DNA of 64,000 bases. Origin: Photobacterium lucens (GTDB lineage: Bacteria; Pseudomonadota; Gammaproteobacteria; Enterobacterales; Vibrionaceae). A model generated the notes under the pieces. That model saw nothing but the letters and a program-made list of their open reading frames with translations, was not told where the DNA came from and did not search any database. The stretch spans positions 1,645 to 65,644 of the forward strand of contig NZ_SSMG01000001.1 in assembly GCF_009873615.1 (NCBI RefSeq). The letters are read 5' to 3'. The translations under genes were made by a program, and so were the position numbers. Positions 1 to 10,346 of this stretch are shown here, piece after piece (the first letter of the stretch is position 1; every line of letters starts with the position of its first letter).

Positions 1-1366
<1,366 letters not shown>

Positions 1367-1449
1367 ACAACACCCAAGGGGTTTTATACGGACTCCAAGA
1401 ACACTTGAACGTGTGTTTGAGAATCAGCTTTCTAAGATTGTAATGAATT

Positions 1450-1567
1450 TGCTTGGCGACCATAGCATTATGGACCCACCTGATCCCATGCCGAACTCAG
1501 TAGTGAAACGTAATAGCGCCGATGGTAGTGTGGGGCCTCCCCATGTGAGAGTAGGACATCGCCAGGC
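1450..1567 (+). rRNA. rrf: 5S ribosomal RNA
   Basis: About 118 nt beginning TGCTTGGCGACC and ending GTCGCCAGGC-like (ATCGCCAGGC). The two ends pair as the 5S terminal helix, and the conserved core with CCGAACTCAG and GAGAGTAGG is present. It follows the 23S gene in the rrn operon and precedes a tRNA-Asp gene. Confidence 0.96.
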
Positions 1568-1631
1568 TCAAATTTAAGATACTTGTTCTGAACGACAGGT
1601 GTCGGATAAAATGAAAGTTTTATCTCCGTGT

Positions 1632-1708
1632 GGAGCGGTAGTTCAGTTGGTTAGAATACCGGCCTGTCACGCCGGGGGTCGCGGGTTCGAGTCCCGTCCG
1701 CTCCGCCA
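1632..1708 (+). tRNA. tRNA-Asp (GTC)
   Basis: A 77-nt cloverleaf with an encoded CCA end. The acceptor stem GGAGCGG pairs with CCGCTCC, the anticodon loop CTGTCAC carries GTC, and the T-arm is GCGGG-TTCGAGT-CCCGT. It is the distal gene of the rRNA operon and is followed 10 nt later by a rho-independent terminator. Confidence 0.97.
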
Positions 1709-1718
1709 CTTATTAAGA

Positions 1719-1747
1719 AGCCCCGCTAGAAATAGCGGGGCTTTTTT
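1719..1747 (+). terminator. rrn operon terminator (first copy)
   Basis: The stem AGCCCCGCT/AGCGGGGCT with loop AGAAAT is followed by a run of T. It is the first of three related terminator-like segments within 280 bp; see the pseudogene and second terminator entries. Confidence 0.9.
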
Positions 1748-1777
1748 ACGTTTTAAATAAGTTAAATCTATTCGAAT

Positions 1778-1879
1778 GAGCGGGTAGTTTAGTTAGTCTC
1801 TTTATTGGATAGCTTGGCCTGTCACGCCGGGGCGCGCGGATTCGAGTCCTGGTCGAATACGAACCCAGCCGCTCCGTCA
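1778..1879 (+). pseudogene. Degenerate tRNA-Asp copy
   Basis: This stretch repeats the tRNA-Asp just upstream but is broken. The acceptor arms (GAGCGG... and ...CCGCTCC), the complete anticodon arm GGCCTGTCACGCCGG and the T-loop TTCGAGTCC remain recognisable. There is an insertion of about 10 nt in the D-arm, one base lost in the variable region, about 16 nt inserted between the T-arm and the 3' acceptor strand, and CCA changed to TCA. The flanking CACTTATTTAAGA matches the sequence after the intact gene, so the duplication included the terminator. It is unlikely to fold or be charged as a normal tRNA. Confidence 0.85.
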
Positions 1880-1956
1880 CTTATTTAAGATCTCAGCAGA
1901 AATGCAGGGTCTTTCTGTATGTAGAATAAACATATTTGTTGAGCAGAGAGTCTCGT

Positions 1957-1998
1957 TACTTATTAAGAAGCCTCACTAGAAATAGTGAGGCTTTTTTA
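1957..1998 (+). terminator. Repeated terminator (third copy of the tRNA-Asp tail)
   Basis: TTACTTATTAAGAAGCCTCACT repeats the tail of the tRNA-Asp gene with a matching hairpin, AGCCTCACT/AGTGAGGCT, loop AGAAAT and T-run. Stem bases differ from copy one in compensating pairs (CCGC/GCGG versus TCAC/GTGA), so the hairpin was kept. A weaker degenerate copy lies at 1888-1918. It may act as a second rrn terminator. Confidence 0.75.
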
Positions 1999-2102
1999 CA
2001 TCTAAACAAATGAGTTTCATCTAACACCATATACAATAGATAGCTTTGTTCATTAACCTTAAATGGTAACCCAGTCCAACGGATTGTTTTTGTTTTACCT
2101 TA

Positions 2103-2954
2103 TTATTTGTCTTTTGAGCTAATGGTGAAATACTTCAGTAATACCTCATACAGATCTTCTTGATAAGTGTCATTAATATGTGAGCCAATGAGGTGCGCTA
2201 ACTCTTGTCCAATTGGAGACAGGCGATAATAAGTTAAAGAGCAGCCTTTTCTGATTGGATATAAATCATAAACTAACTGGTGGTAGCTGAATTTAAGATT
2301 TTCTGTGAGGTTTATAGTATTTGTTTCTAACTCGGTGCTTAAGATAAGTCCTAGCTCAGTTAGGATAAGTATTGATGAGTAAGGTAGCTGATACTGGCTA
2401 TAATCAATGTGACTTTGATGGGGTCTTTGTAAGCTGAAGCTTCCTTTCCTTTGCTTTATACCAGTTAAGAGCTTTTTATTTTTATCATTTCCAATACAGC
2501 ACGTGAGAGCGAGTGTTCTTTGAAAAATCACTGCTTCTCTATGTGTCATTGTTAGTAAAATTTGTAATGTTCTTAATGATACGGCACCTGGCTGAATGAG
2601 TTCTTGCTTTAGAATCCTAGCCCACAGTTTTTGCATTGATGGATTATGGATCTGTTTTGCCATATCAAAAAAGCGGATCAACCAATCTGGATCTGGATCT
2701 CGGGTCGGTTCGTCATGACAAAGATCGTAACTAAGTTTAATTATCTGCTCTAAATTTTCTTGTTCGAGTAATTGTTTTTGAGTGAGCCTTGCTTGTAATC
2801 GCGTTTCTAATGTCGCTTCACTTTTAGGTGTGATTTTTCCGTAAAGAGAAAACTTCTCAGCAATCGCTTTGATTTTATTTTTACTGTCAGTGAGTACTTT
2901 TGTTGAAACAGCAGCTACACGTGATGCTTTTATGCTTTCGTTGTTATTACTCAT
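2103..2954 (-). CDS. TIGR03899 family conserved hypothetical protein
   Basis: A 283-residue cytoplasmic protein with no signal peptide or membrane segment. The central block at about residues 85-130 (DWLIRFFDMAKQIHNPSMQ, then LWARILKQE and PGAVSLRTLQIL) is the signature I associate with the TIGR03899 family found mainly in vibrios. The middle resembles DUF2806-like alpha-helical proteins. Function unknown. The start is supported by a purine-rich stretch before ATG. It is transcribed alone, away from a divergent 30-residue peptide gene at 3086. Confidence 0.75.
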   Translation of the reverse strand: MSNNNESIKASRVAAVSTKVLTDSKNKIKAIAEKFSLYGKITPKSEATLETRLQARLTQKQLLEQENLEQIIKLSYDLCHDEPTRDPDPDWLIRFFDMAKQIHNPSMQKLWARILKQELIQPGAVSLRTLQILLTMTHREAVIFQRTLALTCCIGNDKNKKLLTGIKQRKGSFSLQRPHQSHIDYSQYQLPYSSILILTELGLILSTELETNTINLTENLKFSYHQLVYDLYPIRKGCSLTYYRLSPIGQELAHLIGSHINDTYQEDLYEVLLKYFTISSKDK

Positions 2955-3034
2955 TCTTTTGTTATTCTCTTAACAAATGTTTTCTTTGTTTTTGTTATCT
3001 TCATCTCATCATTTAGGATTTGAATGGTCGAATG

Positions 3035-3060
3035 TTACCTTTATGTTAACTTTAAGGTAA
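3035..3060. repeat. Inverted repeat TTACCTT / AAGGTAA
   Basis: Two 7-bp arms separated by 12 bp lie between the divergent TIGR03899 gene and the 30-residue peptide ORF, just before the latter's ribosome-binding site. It could be an operator or a leader hairpin; no regulator can be named. Confidence 0.4.
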
Positions 3061-3085
3061 TGGTAATGATGAGATGGAGCGAGAT

Positions 3086-3178
3086 ATGAAGAAAGTAAAT
3101 CGATATATTACCGATATTATTTTAGTCGTTGGTTACTCTGCATTAGTGAGTTATCTCATTTGGTTTATTAGCCAATAA
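3086..3178 (+). CDS. Putative 30-residue single-pass membrane peptide
   Basis: A short ORF (starts MKKVNRYITD, ends YLIWFISQ) with a GGAG-type ribosome-binding site (GATGGAGCGAGAT) at ideal distance. A short basic N-terminus precedes one hydrophobic segment of about 19 residues (from IILVVGYSALV to LIWFI), typical of small inner-membrane peptides. I do not recognise a family. It is divergent from the TIGR03899 gene and convergent with ytfJ. The coding call rests on RBS, length and hydrophobic pattern only. Confidence 0.5.
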   Translation: MKKVNRYITDIILVVGYSALVSYLIWFISQ

Positions 3179-3268
3179 TGATATATCGACAATTAGGATA
3201 AATTCTTTATGAGAGCTATTTGTCAGTAGAGAAAAGCCACCTCTTGGTATTGAGGTGACTCGCTGTGA

Positions 3269-3820
3269 TTACAGGTTAGATTGAACTAAGTTGATCACTT
3301 GTTTAATTTCACTAGGCGAAAGTTTTCCTTCTTGAGCGAAAAGCACTTTCCCCGATTGATCTAGTACAAAAACGGCTGAGCTTTCTTTTCTTAAATCCCA
3401 TGCCTTTTGTACAATTCCTTTACTATCTAAGACAATTGATGACCATGGATATTGGCGTTTACTGTCTTCCGTCGCTGATTTTACAAAGCTTCCTGTGCCC
3501 CAAATCGCATCATCTTGATTGATGATAGTTGTTGTTTGGTATTTATCTTCCGGGAACTTTGCTGCGCTGATTGCTGCAACCAGTGGTGCATTGAGCTCCT
3601 TAGCTGCGCTTCTACCTGCAATGGCAAAAACAATACGCATTTTTCCTGTGAGTTTGGTACTTCGCCAAGATTGGTAGCTAATGTCATTACCTTTTAAAAC
3701 CAGTTCCCCTTTGTTTGTCACCGTTACACCAGGCAGTGTGCTGCCATCTTTTACATTGCTCGCATAGGTGAGAGAGGGAATAAGTGTTGCAAGTAAGAAT
3801 AGCAGTGCTTTTGATTTCAT
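3269..3820 (-). CDS. ytfJ: YtfJ family periplasmic protein
   Basis: A 183-residue protein whose N-terminal 20 residues form a signal peptide (KALLFLLATLIPSLTYA, cleavage before SNVKDG). The mature part aligns well from memory with E. coli YtfJ: GELVLKGNDISYQSW, AGRSAAKELNAPL, KFPEDKYQTTTIINQDDAIWG and SSAVFVLDQSGKV. The fold is thioredoxin/peroxiredoxin-like, but no CXXC active site is present, so a redox role is not supported. Exported to the periplasm; molecular function unknown. Confidence 0.88.
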   Translation of the reverse strand: MKSKALLFLLATLIPSLTYASNVKDGSTLPGVTVTNKGELVLKGNDISYQSWRSTKLTGKMRIVFAIAGRSAAKELNAPLVAAISAAKFPEDKYQTTTIINQDDAIWGTGSFVKSATEDSKRQYPWSSIVLDSKGIVQKAWDLRKESSAVFVLDQSGKVLFAQEGKLSPSEIKQVINLVQSNL

Positions 3821-4044
3821 AGTGACTCTCTTTCTAAAATAGGCGTGCCATTATGATAGTTAATCTTACTTGATCTGGTTGTACCACGTCGTATTTTTGT
3901 TAACTTTGTAGCGATCGTAATGGTTGTTATTTTCGTATATCTGATAAATGAGATAGCTTGGCAAATTGTTTGCATTACTGAATTAGGGATGAAACAAAAC
4001 CATCGTTTTACGGTCTATTTATATAGCCGTTATGTGAGGGTGAC

Positions 4045-4251
4045 ATGCTTAGAATCTTTAAAATTTATCGTCCACAGCAAGTTGCACGTTATGTGAAAAG
4101 CTATTTTCGAGGACGTATTTTTATTGTTGGCATTGGTGGTTTTGAGTTTGATAGTGGGCGTTTGTTACCGCCAAAATCTGCGAATCTCAAAGCGCTTAGC
4201 GTATTAACTGAAGTGAATCGAGAGATCCAATCCTTATCCGTTGTTGTGTGA
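4045..4251 (+). CDS. ytfK: YtfK / DUF1107 family protein
   Basis: A 68-residue protein matching E. coli YtfK along its whole length: FKIYRPQQVARYVKSYFRGR, then FEFDSGRLLPP and LSVLTEVNREIQSL. In E. coli YtfK has been reported to stimulate SpoT-dependent (p)ppGpp accumulation under phosphate or fatty-acid starvation; whether that holds here is inference. The start ATG has a strong GAGGGTGAC ribosome-binding site. Monocistronic; a 530-bp gap separates it from tamA. Confidence 0.88.
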   Translation: MLRIFKIYRPQQVARYVKSYFRGRIFIVGIGGFEFDSGRLLPPKSANLKALSVLTEVNREIQSLSVVV

Positions 4252-4781
4252 TATTACATTCGTGATACTCAAGCGCTTATTTTTATTTTGCGATGCTAAT
4301 TGACCATACATTTTGTAATAGAATCTATGTTGGCGATAGTGTGTCAATTCTTAGATAATGCTGTTCATCAATAATCATGACTTTGTCGCATTCTTTGCGT
4401 TTAGTTATGATTTTATCAAAAAAAGAGTAGGTAGCTGATCTACATTTGTTTGAGTTGATTTAGATACAATTTAAACAATGACGGCTAACTACTGTACCTT
4501 TCAATATTTATGATTTTGGTGTGTTGATAGTAGGCATTGATACTGATGCTTGATTTCTCCTGAGTGATTGTTGAGGTTGATGAGTCCTGACAATCGCTCC
4601 CGAACTGAGCTTAAGTAAAATTAATTTGTTAATTTTTAGAAATATTTGGATAAATATTAGATAAATGTTTCTAGAGTTCAATATTCATAAATTTTCAAAA
4701 GACAAAGGTTGGAAGTTAGTAATGGCTTTGTCAAAATGATCTTGTGGGTTAATTCTAAATTTCGCGAAGAAGCATTATAGA
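4252..4781. other. 530-bp intergenic region upstream of tamA
   Basis: An AT-rich gap with no ORF that has a ribosome-binding site. The notable element is the long hairpin at 4562-4599. In vibrios and E. coli msrA commonly lies beside tamA (from memory); it is absent here. The promoter for tamA must lie in the last part, but no clear sigma-70 element stands out. Confidence 0.5.
4562..4599. repeat. Long imperfect inverted repeat upstream of tamA
   Basis: GAGTGATTGTTGAGG pairs with CCTGACAATCGCTC (14 pairs including G-T pairs, one bulge) around a 9-nt loop. It is not followed by a T-run, so it is not an obvious terminator. It lies about 180 bp before the tamA start and could be a leader structure, a processing site or a relic of a lost gene. 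Confidence 0.5.
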
Positions 4782-6509
4782 ATGAATAAAGTTTTTAAAT
4801 GGTTGGGGATGACATCATTTGTTCTGGTGTTATCAAGCCCTGCTATGGCCTCTTCATTGAAAGTGAAGGGGATAGATGGAGCTGTGGAAGATAACGTTGA
4901 TGCGTATCTGTCTGCTATCTCTAAAGATGATTACAGTGAGACGCTGCGTTTTAAAGAGCAAGTCTTAAATGAGATCAGCCAAGCTTTGCAGGCGTTAGGC
5001 TACTATCAGCCAAAATTTGATTATCAGGTCACGGGTAGCGGTTCAAAAATTAAAATCGTAGTGACGGTTGATCAAGGTCCACGTACGCATATTAGTAAAA
5101 GTAACCTAAATATTACAGGTGATGCGAAAAACGATCCTGCTTTTATGTCGTTAATTAAAGACAGTGGCTTAGGGATTGGTGAGCCGCTCAATCAAGGTAA
5201 ATATGAAGCGCTTAAATCGTCATTAACCAGCCTTGCGGTTCGACGTGGTTACTTTGACGCTGAGCTAACGAAGAGTACGTTAGAGATTGTACCGAGTCGT
5301 AATGAAGCGTTTATTACTATCGATTTTAATTCTGGGCGCCGTTACACCTTTGGCGAGACAACTTTCCAAGGTAGTCAGATTGATGATAATCGCTTACGTT
5401 CGATGATCCCTTATACCGAAGATGAACCTTATCTTGCGTCAAAATTAGGTGAGTACAATGAGCGTTTATCTAACGTTGGTTGGTTTTCTTCTATTTTTGT
5501 CGGTGGCGATGTGAAGGAGCGCAAAGATGATGCGATCCCTATTCATGTTGTCGTAACTCCCCAAGTTCGCAATCAATTTGAAACGGGGATCGGTTATTCC
5601 ACTGACTTAGGCCCAAGATTGAAGTTCAATTGGAAGAAGCCATGGATCACCAGTAAAGGCCATAGTTTTTACTTAAAATCCGAGATCTCTCAGGTTGAGC
5701 CAAAGGTTGAAGCGGCCTACAAGATCCCATTGGATGATGTGTTAAATAACTACTACCAAATTGTGGGTGGTATTCGTTATGTTGATAGCCATGACACAGT
5801 AAGTACTCAGTTTGGTGTCGGCGTTGAACGTCACTGGCGTTTAGATTCTGGGTGGAACCGTACGGCATCACTTCGTTGGATGACGGAAGATTATACTCAA
5901 GGCGGCAAAGATAATGAGAAAGGCGTTTTTAATGTCTTAATGCCAGGGATCTCTTATAGCAAGAGTGACATGGTAGGTGGCATGTTCCCATCTAAAGGCA
6001 GTAAATATAACTTCTCAGTTGATTTTGCTGATAAGTCTCTTGGTTCTAATACCAGTTTTGTTCGTTTGCAAGCAAAGAGTGCCTGGATCCGTAGTTTTGG
6101 TGAAAACCAGCGTGGTATTTTCCGTTTGGATGGTGGTGCGGTACTGGCTGATGATGTGACTGATGTTCCACCTTCACTGCGTTATTTCATTGGTGGTGAT
6201 AACAGTGTACGTGGTTATGGGTATCAATCTATCTCTCCTCGTAATAGTGAAGGGCGCATGATTGGTGGTCAGTATATGGCAACATCTAGCATTGAATATC
6301 AATACCGTGTCTACGGCGATTGGTGGGGTGCAGTCTTTTACGATTATGGTTCGGCATGGAATGATTCACCAGATTGGAAACGCGGTACAGGCGTAGGGGT
6401 TCGTTGGGTATCACCTGTTGGTCCAATTCGTCTCGATTTTGCATGGGGACTTGATAAGAAAGAGAAAGACAAGTTCCAGCTCCACTTTACATTAGGTCCT
6501 GAATTATGA
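4782..6509 (+). CDS. tamA: Outer-membrane assembly factor TamA (Omp85 family)
   Basis: A 575-residue outer-membrane protein. A signal peptide (cleaved after PAMA, residue 23) is followed by three POTRA-like repeats to about residue 260 and a C-terminal beta-barrel. The barrel carries the Omp85 loop motif GGDNSVRGYGYQS near residue 475. With TamB it forms the translocation and assembly module linking inner and outer membranes, implicated in autotransporter assembly and phospholipid transport. It overlaps tamB by 4 bp (ATGA), so the two are translationally coupled. Length is normal for the family. Confidence 0.95.
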   Translation: MNKVFKWLGMTSFVLVLSSPAMASSLKVKGIDGAVEDNVDAYLSAISKDDYSETLRFKEQVLNEISQALQALGYYQPKFDYQVTGSGSKIKIVVTVDQGPRTHISKSNLNITGDAKNDPAFMSLIKDSGLGIGEPLNQGKYEALKSSLTSLAVRRGYFDAELTKSTLEIVPSRNEAFITIDFNSGRRYTFGETTFQGSQIDDNRLRSMIPYTEDEPYLASKLGEYNERLSNVGWFSSIFVGGDVKERKDDAIPIHVVVTPQVRNQFETGIGYSTDLGPRLKFNWKKPWITSKGHSFYLKSEISQVEPKVEAAYKIPLDDVLNNYYQIVGGIRYVDSHDTVSTQFGVGVERHWRLDSGWNRTASLRWMTEDYTQGGKDNEKGVFNVLMPGISYSKSDMVGGMFPSKGSKYNFSVDFADKSLGSNTSFVRLQAKSAWIRSFGENQRGIFRLDGGAVLADDVTDVPPSLRYFIGGDNSVRGYGYQSISPRNSEGRMIGGQYMATSSIEYQYRVYGDWWGAVFYDYGSAWNDSPDWKRGTGVGVRWVSPVGPIRLDFAWGLDKKEKDKFQLHFTLGPEL

Positions 6510-9500
6510 TTTGGGTTAAGCGTATCTCGCTTGGCGTACTCGCTTTATTACTTTTACTCGTAATTGCGGTAGCAGCTTTGCTCTACACGCCTGCGGGGAT
6601 AAAAGTTGCCGCATGGGGCGCTCAAAAAGCGTTACCTGCATTATCTATTGGTGAGGCACAAGGTGCTCTGCTTGATGGGTTTGAATTTAAGAATGTTAGC
6701 TATAAAGATGGCAGTATCGATCTTGCGGTTAATCAGCTGAATTTAACATTAAATGATAGCTGTTTATTAACGCCAGCGATTTGTGTGTCTGATTTAGGCG
6801 TCAAAGGGGTGAAGTTCTCTATGCCAGAACTTCCACCATCATCTGATAAACCAGAAGAGCCTTCTGAGCCTGTTACAGAAATCTCGATGCCGTTACCGAT
6901 CCATATTGAGAAGGTAACACTTGATGATATCGATCTAGACATTCTTGCTAATAAAGTGAAGTGGAAACACTTCTCAACGGCTGCAGATCTTGAAGGTAGT
7001 CATGTCACGTTGAAGCCAACGGATTGGGATGGCATTAAACTGGCTTTAGCGCCATCAAAGCCAGAAGACAAAAAGCCTGCAGCAAAGACCAAAACGACAA
7101 AAAAAGCTGAAGCGATCAAGCTGCCTGACGTCGTGTTACCAATGTCTTTTGATATTGAGCGATTCACGATTAAAGACTTTGAATTAGCGGGAGAAACGCC
7201 GCAAAAAGTCGCTTTGCTTGAGTTAATTGCAAAAGCAAAAGACAGTGATGTCACCATTGATAAGCTAGAGCTAAAAGCGCCTCAAGCGACATTGAACGCT
7301 AAAGCAAATGTTGAGCTTAAAGGTGATTACCCGCTAACCCTTGACGCTGATGCGAACATTGCGATGAAGCCGGTTGAAGGTCATAAGCTAAAACTGAAAG
7401 CTTCAGGATCACTGGCAAAATTGGCATTGGATGCAACGTTGAAAGGTAAATTGGACGCTTTAGTGAAAGGTAAACTTTCGCCATTAGATCCTAACCTGCC
7501 GTTTGATCTTAAAGTCACAAGTAAGCACTTACAGTGGCCAATTGATAAAAAAGCGGAATTTACTGTCGCGAATACTGATATTAATGCCAAAGGTAGCTTA
7601 AAAGGCTTCACATTTAATGCGAAAAGTAACGTTGATGGTAAGCCTATGCCTAACGTGAAATTCAACTTAAAAGGTAAAGGTGACTTAGCTTCTGTTGATT
7701 TGTCTTCACTGAATGTAGATACCTTAGGTGGTTCTATCAAAGGTAATGCCAAAGCTAGCTGGAAAGATCTTGTTAATTGGCAAGGTCAGTTGGCATTTAC
7801 CAATATTCAACCGGGTAAACAATGGCCAGAAGCTGAAGGTAATTTAAGTGGCAAGCTAACAACGTCTGGTGGCTTAACGGCGAAAGGTGGTTGGTTTGTT
7901 AAGTTACCTGAGCTGATGGTAAATGGCTCAATCATGAAGCAACCATTGGATCTTCATGGTCAATTAGATGCTTCCGATCCTACAGGTAAAGGTACAGATC
8001 TAAAACTTATTACCCAAGGCTTAACGTTAAAGCATGGTCCTAATGGTTTGGTGGCAAAAGGTAAGCTCGATAAAACATGGGATCTCATTGCTAATATTCA
8101 TGCGCCTGATCTATCGAAATCACTCACAGGTTTACATGGCCGTGTTAATGGTGATGTAAAGCTGTCGGGTAAAATGGCTGAGCCTGATGTGAAGCTTGAT
8201 CTTGTCGGTGATAACTTAGGTTGGCAGAAAGTAGCAAGCCTTGCCTCTTTTGATCTAAAAGGTAATGTGACACCACTGCCTTCGTTAAAAGCAGATGTAA
8301 GCCTCACTGCGAAGAAAGGTAAGTTTGATACGGTGACACTGGATGACATGAATGTGGTGTTTACAGGTACCGAGCAAAATCATCGCTTATCAGTCAATGT
8401 TAAAGGTGAGCCTGTTGGTACAGAGCTATTACTGACCGGTAAGTTAGATCGTAAGACAGGTTGGCAAGGTATGTTGCAAAAAGGCGACTTTACTACACCT
8501 GTTGGAGACTGGGTACTGAATCACCCAACACCAATTCGTTATGATCTTAAAACCGCGATGGCAACTGTGGGTGCGCACTGTTGGCAGCAAGGAAAAGCAG
8601 GGATCTGTTTAACTCAGGATCTGACGGCTGGTGCATCGGGTGAAGCGCAGTTAGCAATCAAGCAGTTTAACTTTGATTTATTGAAGCAGTTCATTCCTGA
8701 TGAGATGAACGTGAAAGGCGAGCTTGGTGCGAATGTTGTAGCGAAGTGGTCACCAAAAGCTGCACCTTACGTGAAAGCTGATATTTTGATGCCAAGCGGC
8801 CGATTTACTCAGCAAGTAGCTGCGGATGATAAACCATTAACCTTAGGTTGGGATAAAGTGACCGTGAATGCAGAGATGCAAAACGATGTACTGAATGCTA
8901 ACTGGTTAGTGGCTGTGAAAGATAATGGTGATTTATCTGGTAATGCGAAGATCACGAACTTACAAGGTGATAAGCGTATTAATGCGAATGTGAAACTGGA
9001 TCGTTTCATGTTGGCATTCTTAGAGCCTGTGATCAAAGATTACCATCAGTTTAATGGTCAAGTAGATACCAACTTGCAAGTTACAGGACCGATCATGCAC
9101 CCTGCGGTGAACGGTTCTATTCAAGTGACTAAGCTGCAAGCAACAGGACGTAAAGTCCCACTTGATATTAAAAATGCAGATGTGAAGTTAGCCTTTACGG
9201 GTTATAACGCTACATTGATGGGTGATATCTATACCCCAGATGGTCAGTTACTGCTACGTGGTATGGGTGACTGGCAAGATATGGCGAATTGGAAAACTGA
9301 GCTAAACATTAATGGTAAAGAGCTACAGGTTAGCGTTCCACCAATGGTGTCTTTGAAAGTGTCGCCAGATCTCACGATCAAAGCGACGCCAAAGTCAGCT
9401 GATATCACTGGTAAAGTCGGTATTCCATGGGGCCGTATTACGGTTAACCAATTACCAAAATCTGCGATAGCGGTATCTAAAGATCAGGTGATCTTAAAAG

Positions 9501-10261
9501 ATAACTTAGAGCCAGTAGTACCACCAAAATCAACACCGTTTGATATTACAACCAATATCATGGTGCATGTGGGTGATGATGTGAAATTGTCAGCCTTTGG
9601 TCTGAAGGCCGGTCTATTAGGTGATCTTAATGTTCGCCAAGACGGTAAAGGTCCAATGATTTACGGTGAAGTGAACATTGCCAAAGGCTCGTTCTATCGT
9701 GCATTAGGTCAAGAGTTACAGATCCGTAAAGGTCAGATCTTGTTTAATGGCCCTGCTGATCAACCGTTCTTATCGATTGAAGCGATCCGAGATCCGGATA
9801 ATATCGAAGATGACGTGATTGCCGGTGTGAAGGTGACGGGTTCAGCGGATAAGCCAGAAGTGACGATTTTCTCTGATCCTGCAATGCCACAACAAAACGC
9901 ACTGTCTTACATCCTAACGGGACGTAACATCGACAGTGAAGGTGACGGTGGTTCGAATAGCGCAATGACAACAGCCTTAATTGGTATGGGTCTAGCGCAA
10001 AGTGGTCAGCTAGTCGGTGATGTTGGTGAAGCGGTAGGCATTAAAGATCTTAGCTTGTCAACGGCTGGTGCTGGTGATGACTCACAAGTACAGATTAGTG
10101 GCTATATTGCTCCAGGTCTACAGGTGAAGTATGGCGTAGGTATCTTTAACCAAGTGGATGAATTTACACTGCGTTATCGTTTAATGAAGAATTTGTACGT
10201 AGAGGCTGTGTCTGGATTAGATCAGGCGGTCGACTTACTGTACCAATTTGAATTTAACTAA
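6506..10261 (+). CDS. tamB: Translocation and assembly module protein TamB (AsmA-like, DUF490)
   Basis: A 1,251-residue protein with one N-terminal membrane anchor (about residues 7-28, VLALLLLLVIAVAALLY) and a long, lysine/aspartate-rich periplasmic part made of repetitive beta-strands, as in AsmA-like bridge proteins. The last 350 residues are the conserved DUF490 domain, ending FEFN. It spans the periplasm and docks on TamA. A Pro/Glu/Ser-rich linker is seen near residues 112-130 and a Lys/Ala-rich one near 185-205. Start overlaps the tamA stop; a terminator follows 20 bp after its stop. Confidence 0.94.
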   Translation: MIWVKRISLGVLALLLLLVIAVAALLYTPAGIKVAAWGAQKALPALSIGEAQGALLDGFEFKNVSYKDGSIDLAVNQLNLTLNDSCLLTPAICVSDLGVKGVKFSMPELPPSSDKPEEPSEPVTEISMPLPIHIEKVTLDDIDLDILANKVKWKHFSTAADLEGSHVTLKPTDWDGIKLALAPSKPEDKKPAAKTKTTKKAEAIKLPDVVLPMSFDIERFTIKDFELAGETPQKVALLELIAKAKDSDVTIDKLELKAPQATLNAKANVELKGDYPLTLDADANIAMKPVEGHKLKLKASGSLAKLALDATLKGKLDALVKGKLSPLDPNLPFDLKVTSKHLQWPIDKKAEFTVANTDINAKGSLKGFTFNAKSNVDGKPMPNVKFNLKGKGDLASVDLSSLNVDTLGGSIKGNAKASWKDLVNWQGQLAFTNIQPGKQWPEAEGNLSGKLTTSGGLTAKGGWFVKLPELMVNGSIMKQPLDLHGQLDASDPTGKGTDLKLITQGLTLKHGPNGLVAKGKLDKTWDLIANIHAPDLSKSLTGLHGRVNGDVKLSGKMAEPDVKLDLVGDNLGWQKVASLASFDLKGNVTPLPSLKADVSLTAKKGKFDTVTLDDMNVVFTGTEQNHRLSVNVKGEPVGTELLLTGKLDRKTGWQGMLQKGDFTTPVGDWVLNHPTPIRYDLKTAMATVGAHCWQQGKAGICLTQDLTAGASGEAQLAIKQFNFDLLKQFIPDEMNVKGELGANVVAKWSPKAAPYVKADILMPSGRFTQQVAADDKPLTLGWDKVTVNAEMQNDVLNANWLVAVKDNGDLSGNAKITNLQGDKRINANVKLDRFMLAFLEPVIKDYHQFNGQVDTNLQVTGPIMHPAVNGSIQVTKLQATGRKVPLDIKNADVKLAFTGYNATLMGDIYTPDGQLLLRGMGDWQDMANWKTELNINGKELQVSVPPMVSLKVSPDLTIKATPKSADITGKVGIPWGRITVNQLPKSAIAVSKDQVILKDNLEPVVPPKSTPFDITTNIMVHVGDDVKLSAFGLKAGLLGDLNVRQDGKGPMIYGEVNIAKGSFYRALGQELQIRKGQILFNGPADQPFLSIEAIRDPDNIEDDVIAGVKVTGSADKPEVTIFSDPAMPQQNALSYILTGRNIDSEGDGGSNSAMTTALIGMGLAQSGQLVGDVGEAVGIKDLSLSTAGAGDDSQVQISGYIAPGLQVKYGVGIFNQVDEFTLRYRLMKNLYVEAVSGLDQAVDLLYQFEFN

Positions 10262-10280
10262 TCGTAAGCGTGAGATAAAT

Positions 10281-10312
10281 AAAAACCCAATGCAGAGCAT
10301 TGGGTTTTTTTA
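10281..10312. terminator. Bidirectional terminator between tamB and rhodanese gene
   Basis: AAAAACCCAATG/CATTGGGTTTTTTT has T-runs in both orientations, serving convergent tamB (plus) and the rhodanese gene (minus). Confidence 0.88.
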
Positions 10313-10346
10313 TATCTGGTTATTTTGATTTAGTGACATAGCATTT

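Noticed and set aside
6733-9971. Several antisense ORFs of 69-123 codons inside tamB
   Set aside because: Shadows of a long, repetitive, lysine-rich gene; no ribosome-binding sites or recognisable domains.
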